Shown: positions 1 through 4,576 of the stretch, piece by piece | Numbering within the stretch: the stretch's first letter is position 1 | Layout: every line of letters begins with the position of its first letter | NCBI GenBank assembly: GCA_913054485.1 | Contig: CAJXHQ010000238.1 | Span: 1-5,585, forward strand | DNA from: an uncultured Paracoccaceae bacterium | GTDB lineage: Bacteria; Pseudomonadota; Alphaproteobacteria; Rhodobacterales; Rhodobacteraceae | Direction: 5' to 3' | Length of the DNA: 5,585 nucleotides | Translations under genes and position numbers: made by a program | Notes under the pieces: generated by a model | Told to the model about the DNA's origin: nothing | Seen by the model: only the letters and a program-made list of their open reading frames with translations | Database searches by the model: none

Positions 1-1503
1 GGCGCGGTGTTTGAAAGCGCCCATCATCCGCATGCCAATACGGAGACCATCGTCGGCCACACCACTCTCGCCACAGGGGCTGTCCCGGCAGTCCACGGCA
101 TGGTGGCCAACCTCTGGTTCGACCGGGCGGCGGGCACGCAGTTCTACAATATCCAGGACCCGGACTACCCGCTGACCGGTGCCGCGGGCATTGATGCACA
201 GGCGGAGATCGACCCGACCCAGCGGGCTGCCACCACCGACGGGCGCTCGCCCCGGGTGATCCTGTCCTCGACCATCTCGGATGAGATCGCGCTGCATTTC
301 GGGCCGGAGGCAAAGGTTTTCGGGGTTTCGGTGAAGGACCGCGGCGCCGTTGCCATGGCCGGGCACGCAGGCGAGGCCTATTGGTTTTCCAAGGCCGAGG
401 GGCGGTTCGTGACTTCCACCTTCTACCGGCAGGACTATCCGGGCTGGGTGGAAGACTGGCACGCCAAAGGGCTGGTGCAGAACTATGCCGGGAAAGCCTG
501 GGAGCTGGGCGGTGAGCCTGCGGACTATCAGTTTGCCGGCCGCGACGGCCAGCCCTGGGAAACGGATTTCCCGGGGTTCGGGCGCATGTTCCCGCACCGC
601 TGGGGGGGCGAGGATGACAAGTATTTCACCACCCGGCTGACGCTCAGCCCTGCCGGGGATGCCCTGACGGCGGATTTTGCTGAAGCCCTGATCGAGGCAG
701 AGGGTCTAGGGCAGGACGGGGTGACGGATTACCTGTCGGTCAGCTTCTCCTCGACCGATTACGTCGGCCATCTCTTTGGCCCCTCCAGCCTGGAGGCAGA
801 GGACAACCTGCGCCGCCTGGACCGGACCCTGGCCGGGCTGCTGGACCATGTGGACGCAAAGATCGGTCTGGAAAACACCCTTGTGGTGCTGTCAGCCGAC
901 CACGGTGCGCCGGAACATCCCGGCTTCCTGGCCACCCTCGGGATCGAGGCGGACACCTTCAGCTTTCAGGCCCGGAGCACAGCGCCGGGGATGACCCGCA
1001 TGAAAGAGGAATTCGGCGCCAGCTGGGGGCTGATCCGGAATTTCTCCAACCCCTATCTCTATCTCGACCATGCGCTGATGGGGGAGATGGGGCTGGATAC
1101 CCGCGCGGTGGAGGCCGCGCTTTCGGAGGAGCTGGAAAAACTGCCCGGCATTGCTTTTGCCATTTCCAGCACAGCGTTGCGGGCGGGGGCAGTGAGCGCG
1201 GGGCCTGTGACGGACCGGGTGATGGCGAATTTTCATAAGGACCGGTCGGGCGATATCTACATCGTCTTTGAACCGCATTGGTTCGTCGCCGATTTCGACG
1301 GGCTGACGGTTGCTTCGGCCCATGGTTCCCCGTGGAGCTATGACACCCATGTGCCGCTGATCTTCATGGGGCCGGGCATCCGCCCGCAGCGGGTGATGCG
1401 CAGTGTCGGGACAACGGATGCCGCGCCGACGATAGCCGCCTACCTTGGAACCAAGCCCCCCAGCGGTGCCATGGGCGGCCCGCTGGAGGAAGTGTTCGAC
1501 TGA
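1..1503 (+). CDS. Alkaline phosphatase superfamily protein, PafA/SPAP-like (5' end outside window)
   Basis: The frame is open from base 1, so the GTG at 7 is internal and the true start lies upstream. Counting from that GTG as residue 1, the fragment shows the PafA-type metal phosphatase layout. Thr14 in ETIVGH is the likely nucleophile. Asn35 in HGMVAN sits 21 residues later, the spacing I recall for PafA T79/N100. Lys110 and Arg112 in VKDRG match the phosphate-contacting pair of that family. Metal ligands are Asp251 and His255 (TDYVGH), Asp298-His299 (SADHG) and His439 (HGSPWSYDTHVP). The first metal Asp and any signal peptide would lie in the missing N-terminus, about 60 residues by comparison with PafA. 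The family hydrolyses phosphate monoesters, usually after export to the periplasm. The Lys/Arg pair argues for monoesters over diesters. Phosphonoacetate hydrolase is a relative, but this motif set fits it less well. The gene ends at TGA 1501-1503, 5 bases from the end of the convergent HD-domain gene. Confidence 0.88.
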   Translation, partial: GAVFESAHHPHANTETIVGHTTLATGAVPAVHGMVANLWFDRAAGTQFYNIQDPDYPLTGAAGIDAQAEIDPTQRAATTDGRSPRVILSSTISDEIALHFGPEAKVFGVSVKDRGAVAMAGHAGEAYWFSKAEGRFVTSTFYRQDYPGWVEDWHAKGLVQNYAGKAWELGGEPADYQFAGRDGQPWETDFPGFGRMFPHRWGGEDDKYFTTRLTLSPAGDALTADFAEALIEAEGLGQDGVTDYLSVSFSSTDYVGHLFGPSSLEAEDNLRRLDRTLAGLLDHVDAKIGLENTLVVLSADHGAPEHPGFLATLGIEADTFSFQARSTAPGMTRMKEEFGASWGLIRNFSNPYLYLDHALMGEMGLDTRAVEAALSEELEKLPGIAFAISSTALRAGAVSAGPVTDRVMANFHKDRSGDIYIVFEPHWFVADFDGLTVASAHGSPWSYDTHVPLIFMGPGIRPQRVMRSVGTTDAAPTIAAYLGTKPPSGAMGGPLEEVFD

Positions 1504-1508
1504 CCGCG

Positions 1509-2099
1509 TCAGCTTGCGGCGGTCTCGTTCAGTTCCATATGGCCTTTGCCGCGGTCCAGCACCCGGCGCAGCATCGGCTCGAAAAACTCCAGCGGCTTTG
1601 TCGGGTAATCCGGATCAAATGCCTTCTGGTCGTATTCATGGCAGAAGTAGCGGCAGTCCTCCCAATAGGGGCTGTCGCGGTACTTGTCGCGCGCATTGCG
1701 GTCGCCGCCGAGGTGGTGGTTGTAGTACCAGCCCTGGAACACGCAGTGGTGCTTCATGATCCAATGGGTCTTTTCGCTCACGTAGGGTTTCAGCATCGCG
1801 GCTGACAATTCACCGTGATTGTAGGGTGACAGGATATCGCCGATGTCATGCACCAGCGCGGCGACCACCAGTTCCTCGTCGGCCCCGTCCTCATAGGCAC
1901 GGGTCGCGGCTTGCAGACAATGCTGGTAGCGGTTGACCGGGTAGGGGGTCCAGTCCTCGTCCAGCGAGCGGACGGCGTCGAGGATACGCTCGGGCAGGGC
2001 GGCGTTATAGGCCTCCTCATAGTCCATCACGGCGTCCCAGTCGGCCTTGGTGGCCTCTTCGAAACTGGTCCAGGTGGGTTTGCGGGTCTTGTCCAGCAT
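1509..2099 (-). CDS. HD-domain protein, PhnZ/TmpB/MIOX-like predicted di-iron oxygenase
   Basis: A 196-residue protein starting at ATG 2099-2097, preceded by AGGAGA (2113-2108) 8 bases upstream. Predicted metal ligands in order are His60, His84-Asp85, His95, His118 (His117 is the alternative) and Asp157. From His60 to Asp88 it aligns without gaps to PhnZ H34-H62 as I remember that sequence, sharing H-x-LQ, GAD-x-E and AAL-x-HD-x-G. The C-terminal DC...YDQK around Asp157 matches the PhnZ DC...WDEK around D161. The protein is therefore probably a cytosolic mixed-valent di-iron oxygenase rather than a nucleotide phosphohydrolase. Residues that define PhnZ substrate binding differ: Y24, E27 and H62 correspond to Trp50, Tyr53 and Asp88. 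A phosphonate substrate should not be assumed, and no partner 2-oxoglutarate hydroxylase is visible here. The N-terminal 45 residues are extra relative to PhnZ. It is divergent from a LysR regulator, its likely controller. Family assignment is fairly sure; substrate is unknown. Confidence 0.85.
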   Translation of the reverse strand: MLDKTRKPTWTSFEEATKADWDAVMDYEEAYNAALPERILDAVRSLDEDWTPYPVNRYQHCLQAATRAYEDGADEELVVAALVHDIGDILSPYNHGELSAAMLKPYVSEKTHWIMKHHCVFQGWYYNHHLGGDRNARDKYRDSPYWEDCRYFCHEYDQKAFDPDYPTKPLEFFEPMLRRVLDRGKGHMELNETAAS

Positions 2100-2197
2100 G
2101 GTTGCGGTCTCCTGTTGTTCTGACGGGCAAACTAGCGGTGAAGTTATAAGCAGAAAAACGAATTGAATTGTTCGATCTGATCAAGGAAGTTGCTTAC
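2100..2197. promoter_or_regulatory. Divergent promoter/operator region between HD-domain gene and LysR gene
   Basis: This 98-base gap is clearly more AT-rich than its flanks. GTTATAAG at 2143-2150 can serve as a -10 element in both directions: TATAAG for the LysR gene and TATAAC for the HD gene, each 5 of 6 to consensus. No good -35 is seen on either strand, which would suit activator dependence. Candidate LysR recognition sequence is an imperfect dyad at 2168-2184 (TTGTTC, 5 bases, GATCAA) containing a T-N11-A from 2168 to 2180. TTGTTC also occurs at 2115-2120. AATTGAATT at 2161-2169 is a further small dyad. LysR-type regulators typically bind such a shared gap and control both genes. The exact sites are inference. 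Confidence 0.55.
2183..2189 (+). promoter_or_regulatory. Ribosome binding site fixing the LysR start
   Basis: AAGGAAG lies 8 bases before ATG 2198. It selects that start over an in-frame TTG at 2168, which would add ten residues not expected before a LysR helix-turn-helix. The site overlaps the right arm of the 2168-2184 dyad, so a protein bound there could also repress the regulator's own expression. Confidence 0.75.
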
Positions 2198-3052
2198 ATG
2201 CAGCTGAACGCCCTACAGACCTTTCTGGCCATCGCCCGGCGCGGCAGTTTCCACGCCGCCGCCGAGGAGCTGAACGTGACGCAAACCGCGGCCAGCGCGC
2301 GGATCAAGGCGCTGGAGCGCGCGTTGAACGCGGTGCTATTTGACCGCGGCCCCGGCGGCACACGTCTGTCGGCGGCGGGACGGCAGTTCCTGCCCCATGC
2401 GGAACAGATGCTGCGCACCTGGGAATTTGCCGCCGCAGGCGTGAGCGGCCGGGCCGAGCAGCTGCCCCTGAGGCTTGGCGCGCAGCTGTCGGTCTGGGAC
2501 ACGCTGCTGGTCGATACAGCCGTCTGGCTGGAAGAGGAGCGCGGCCAGCTTCCCTTCACCCTGAACTACGACCACGCGATCAATATGGCAGAGGCGGTGG
2601 AGCAGCGTCTGCTGGATGTTGCCATCGTCAACGAGGTGCCGCGCGGCACCCGGCTGGGGGTGGAAGACCTTGGCCCGGAGGAGCTGGTACTGGCGGCCTC
2701 AAGCCCGCTTGTGCTGGCGCCGGGCATTGAACTGCCGCTGTTCATCAACCTTGAGTTCGGGGCGGAGTATGAGGCGCATCTGCAAAGGGTGCTGCCGGAG
2801 CGCGGGCCGCAGCATATCGTGCTGGGCAATTCCCTCATGGGGCTGCGCTACCTGCTGAAACGTGGCGGCTGCGGGTATTTTCCACGCAGCATGATCGGTG
2901 ATGTGCTGGATCAGGGCCTGCTGCACCTGGTGCAGAAGGCCCCGCCACTGGCGCTGACCTGCAAGGCTCTTTTCCTGGCCGACAACCCGGCGCTGCCGCA
3001 GATCCGGGACGTTATACATGGATTGCGGCAGCTGCGCGGGCAGCGGGGCTAG
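2198..3052 (+). CDS. LysR-family transcriptional regulator
   Basis: A 284-residue protein, slightly short of the roughly 300 usual for LysR regulators but complete. The N-terminal winged helix-turn-helix covers residues 1-65: LNALQTFLAIARRGSF begins at residue 3, the recognition helix lies in NVTQTAASARIKALE, and the FDRGPGGTRLSAAG wing follows. A linker helix runs to about 85. The rest, from LRLGAQLSVW (about 88), is the periplasmic-binding-protein-like effector domain with VAIVNE at the subdomain hinge. The start is the ATG with a good ribosome binding site. It is divergent from the HD-domain gene, so by the usual LysR pattern it should control that gene and itself in response to a small molecule, perhaps the substrate or product of the HD enzyme. 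It converges on the AhpD-like gene with 31 bases between stop codons. The effector cannot be read from sequence. Confidence 0.93.
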   Translation: MQLNALQTFLAIARRGSFHAAAEELNVTQTAASARIKALERALNAVLFDRGPGGTRLSAAGRQFLPHAEQMLRTWEFAAAGVSGRAEQLPLRLGAQLSVWDTLLVDTAVWLEEERGQLPFTLNYDHAINMAEAVEQRLLDVAIVNEVPRGTRLGVEDLGPEELVLAASSPLVLAPGIELPLFINLEFGAEYEAHLQRVLPERGPQHIVLGNSLMGLRYLLKRGGCGYFPRSMIGDVLDQGLLHLVQKAPPLALTCKALFLADNPALPQIRDVIHGLRQLRGQRG

Positions 3053-3077
3053 CCCGGAAGGGTCGAGTTTTCCGGGC
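3052..3077. terminator. Hairpin between convergent LysR and AhpD-like genes
   Basis: GCCCGGAA (3052-3059) pairs perfectly with TTCCGGGC (3070-3077) around a 10-base loop. It begins at the last base of the LysR stop codon and ends 6 bases from the stop of the opposing gene. It could serve both strands, but neither side is followed by a clear T tract, so termination is plausible rather than shown. Confidence 0.45.
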
Positions 3078-3083
3078 CTCGCG

Positions 3084-3419
3084 TCAGGCTGTCAGTTCGT
3101 CAAAACAGTCCAGCGCCTTGGCGGCGTACATCATCGACGGGCCGCCGCCCATCTGGATTGTCATGCCAAGCACATCAGCGATCTCGTCGCGGCTGGCCTG
3201 AGCCCGCACCAGCGCCTCTATGTGCAGCGAAATGCAGGGCTCGCACCTGTCTGCAACCGCAATCCCGAGTGCGATGAATTCCTTGGTCTTGAAATCCAGC
3301 ACGCCGCCGTCCTTCACGGCCTTGCCAAGCCCGCCGAAGGCCTGTGCGGTTTCCGGCATCGCCGCGTTGAGAGTGCGCAGACCCTTGCGGGTTCCGCGGA
3401 GTTTTTCCTGCCAGCTCAT
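3084..3419 (-). CDS. AhpD-like / carboxymuconolactone decarboxylase family protein
   Basis: A 111-residue single-domain protein. The start ATG 3419-3417 is chosen because AAAGGA (3431-3426) lies 6 bases upstream. A longer reading from 3479 would add 20 poorly conserved-looking residues (MKHRWRCSYSVHG...) across the predicted promoter. The active motif is intact: Glu47, Cys59, Cys62 and His66, with spacings of 12, 3 and 4, identical to the E118/C130/C133/H137 relay of mycobacterial AhpD as I recall it. The family includes alkylhydroperoxidases that use a CxxC disulfide and true lactone decarboxylases that lack it. The Cys pair points to thiol redox or peroxide work in the cytosol. A glycine-rich stretch (MGGGPS, 90-95) and a helical C-terminus follow. 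No aromatic catabolism genes surround it. It appears to be a single-gene unit with its own upstream control region. Confidence 0.88.
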   Translation of the reverse strand: MSWQEKLRGTRKGLRTLNAAMPETAQAFGGLGKAVKDGGVLDFKTKEFIALGIAVADRCEPCISLHIEALVRAQASRDEIADVLGMTIQMGGGPSMMYAAKALDCFDELTA

Positions 3420-3425
3420 GGAGCG

Positions 3426-3431
3426 TCCTTT
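3426..3431 (-). promoter_or_regulatory. Ribosome binding site fixing the AhpD-like start
   Basis: AAAGGA on the minus strand, 6 bases before ATG 3419. It supports the 111-residue product over an upstream in-frame ATG at 3479, which would overlap the candidate FNR-like operator. Confidence 0.7.
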
Positions 3432-3451
3432 CTTACAAATTCCATGAACTG

Positions 3452-3492
3452 AATATGAGCATCTCCAGCGGTGTTTCATTGATCCACGTCAT
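3452..3492 (-). promoter_or_regulatory. Candidate FNR/CRP-type promoter of the AhpD-like gene
   Basis: Read on the plus strand, 3479-3492 is TTGAT-CCAC-GTCAT, 9 of 10 to the general FNR-family dyad TTGAY-N4-RTCAA. On the minus strand a possible -10 element CATATT (4 of 6) lies at 3457-3452. A start near 3445 would put the dyad centre at about -40 to -41, the usual position for an activator touching RNA polymerase. The same spot is also centred on a separate perfect inverted repeat, TTTCAT (3474-3479) and ATGAAA (3491-3496), so a different dimeric regulator is possible. Based on visual consensus matching only. Confidence 0.4.
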
Positions 3493-3516
3493 GAAAGAGC
3501 GGTGAAACTGCACAGC

Positions 3517-3547
3517 AAAACGGGCGCCCCGGCAAAAGGGCGCCCGT
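3517..3547 (-). terminator. Intrinsic terminator of the universal stress protein gene
   Basis: On the minus strand ACGGGCGCCC (3547-3538) pairs perfectly with GGGCGCCCGT (3529-3520) across an 8-base loop. The stem is 10 bp and nearly all G-C, and it runs into TTTTGCTG. It starts 32 bases after the stop codon of the stress protein. This is a textbook factor-independent terminator and separates that unit from the AhpD-like gene. Confidence 0.88.
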
Positions 3548-3579
3548 GGAACTTCAGGCTCTGCGCGGATCGCTGCCGG

Positions 3580-4410
3580 TCAGTGGACCAGCAGCACCGG
3601 AACTTTGGAATTCTTCAGCACATGGGTGGTCGGACCGCCAAAGAATTCATGGCTGAACTTGCTGTGCTCATAGGCGCCCATGACGATCATCTCGGCAGAG
3701 ACCTCGTCCACGGCTTCCAGAATGTGTTTGCCGATACCGCCAGACATCTTGTCGTGGTGCAGGTGGCTGGTGTCGATGCCATGGCGGGTCAGCAGGGTGC
3801 GGATGCCGCCGATACCGTCGATATTGGAGGCCGCGTCCTCGCCGACAGTCAGCAGGGTGACCTTGCCCTTCTGTTCCAGCATGACCATCGCTTCACCGAC
3901 GGCGCGGGCCGCGGCGCGTTTGCCGTCCCAGGCGATCAGCACATGGCTGGACAGTTCCTTGCCTTGGAAATCATCCGGGATCATCAGCACCGGCCGGCCG
4001 CTTTGCAGGGCCAGCATATCCGGGTGCGGAGACATGTGGGATTCGTTCATGTCGGTCGAATGCTCGCCGATGATCACCAGGTCAAAGCCGCGGGCAAAGG
4101 CGGAGAGCGCCTGGTATTCCTGATCCTCGAACTCGGCAAATTCGGACTTTTCACCCCAGCCCGCTGCCGCGACTTCCTTGTCGAAACGGGTCTGGATCGA
4201 TTTGTAGAACTCCTCGCTCTGCTCGCGCAGCATTCCGAGGATCTGTTCGCCAACCATCGAGGCAAACTGGCGTTCGATATAGCCGGGACCGTGTGACAAT
4301 GCGCCGGTGACCCAAGCATCGTGATGTTTTGCGGCTTTCAGCGCATATGAGAGCGCCGCGGCGCTGTTGGCTTCGCCGGTATAGGGGCAGAGAATGCTTT
4401 TGATTGCCAT
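3580..4410 (-). CDS. Universal stress protein, two tandem Usp domains
   Basis: A 276-residue cytosolic protein, about twice the single-domain UspA length. Domain 1 spans residues 1-146 (from IKSILCPYTG to PVLMIPDD). Domain 2 spans about 154-276 (HVLIAWDGKRAAARAV to VPVLLVH). Domain 2 carries the nucleotide-site Asp162 in AWDG and a C-terminal glycine loop, GAYEHSKFSHEFFGGPTTH (245-263). In that loop the second glycine of the usual G-x2-G is Glu248. In domain 1 the loop is largely lost (GEHSTDMNESHMSPHP), and Thr11 stands where Asp is usual. ATP binding may therefore be weak or confined to domain 2. The start ATG 4410-4408 has GAGGAG (4425-4420) 9 bases upstream. It follows the SulP transporter gene in the same direction after 166 bases and ends at a strong terminator. 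Such proteins are linked to stress or low-oxygen survival; the precise role is unknown. Confidence 0.92.
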   Translation of the reverse strand: MAIKSILCPYTGEANSAAALSYALKAAKHHDAWVTGALSHGPGYIERQFASMVGEQILGMLREQSEEFYKSIQTRFDKEVAAAGWGEKSEFAEFEDQEYQALSAFARGFDLVIIGEHSTDMNESHMSPHPDMLALQSGRPVLMIPDDFQGKELSSHVLIAWDGKRAAARAVGEAMVMLEQKGKVTLLTVGEDAASNIDGIGGIRTLLTRHGIDTSHLHHDKMSGGIGKHILEAVDEVSAEMIVMGAYEHSKFSHEFFGGPTTHVLKNSKVPVLLVH

Positions 4411-4434
4411 TGTGCGTGGCTCCTCAATCCAATG

Positions 4435-4457
4435 CGGCTGCCGTGCGCCGGCAGCCG
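4435..4457. promoter_or_regulatory. Strong stem-loop in the leader of the universal stress protein gene
   Basis: CGGCTGCCG (4435-4443) and CGGCAGCCG (4449-4457) form a perfect 9-bp G-C-rich stem with a 5-base loop. It lies 9 bases upstream of the ribosome binding site at 4425-4420. No T tract follows, so an mRNA stability, processing or translation-control element is as likely as a terminator. Confidence 0.5.
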
Positions 4458-4463
4458 GATATC

Positions 4464-4487
4464 CCCTGCGCTGGTCCTTTCGCAGGG
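4464..4487. promoter_or_regulatory. Second stem-loop in the sulP-usp gap
   Basis: CCCTGCG (4464-4470) pairs with CGCAGGG (4481-4487) around a 10-base loop, only 6 bases from the neighbouring 9-bp stem. Together they form a two-hairpin leader if the transcript starts upstream of 4487. No T tract is present. Confidence 0.4.
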
Positions 4488-4536
4488 CTGCGCGTTTCCT
4501 GGCGTCAGGCTAGGCCAACCGGCTTGCAGTGCAAGG

Positions 4537-4566
4537 AAAAAGATCCCAGGTGCCACAGGGTGGCAC
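4537..4566 (-). terminator. Possible weak terminator after the SulP transporter gene
   Basis: On the minus strand, 10 bases past the SulP stop codon, GTGCCA (4566-4561) pairs with TGGCAC (4555-4550) across a 5-base loop. A run of five T residues follows at 4541-4537. The stem is short and the T run begins 8 bases after it, so termination would be partial at best and read-through into the stress-protein gene is plausible. Confidence 0.35.
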
Positions 4567-4576
4567 GCTTTTCGGG

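Noticed and set aside
892..1350. A 152-codon minus-strand frame inside the phosphatase gene
   Set aside because: It overlaps conserved metal-ligand codons of the phosphatase on the other strand, and its His/Arg-rich composition is typical of a shadow frame.
1502..1524. GACCGC and GCGGTC hairpin at the convergent phosphatase/HD gene ends
   Set aside because: Only 6 bp with an 11-base loop, mostly inside the HD coding end, and no T run on either strand. Too weak to call a terminator.
2168..2197. TTG at 2168 as the LysR start
   Set aside because: The extra ten residues precede the usual LysR N-terminus, and ATG 2198 has AAGGAAG at an ideal 8-base distance.
3420..3479. Upstream ATG at 3479 for the AhpD-like gene
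   Set aside because: It adds a 20-residue Cys/Arg/His-rich leader unlike the family and overlaps the candidate operator. The ATG at 3419 has a good ribosome binding site.
2134..3506. AGCGGTGAA shared by the LysR/HD gap (2134-2142) and the AhpD upstream gap (3498-3506)
   Set aside because: Only nine bases. The AGCGGTG core also occurs inside coding sequence near 1463 and again at 3467, so chance is the simpler explanation.
3502..4296. A 264-codon open frame on the plus strand opposite the universal stress protein gene
   Set aside because: It is antisense to a clear two-domain Usp gene, runs across that gene's terminator hairpin, and its translation resembles no domain. Long antisense frames are common in GC-rich coding DNA.
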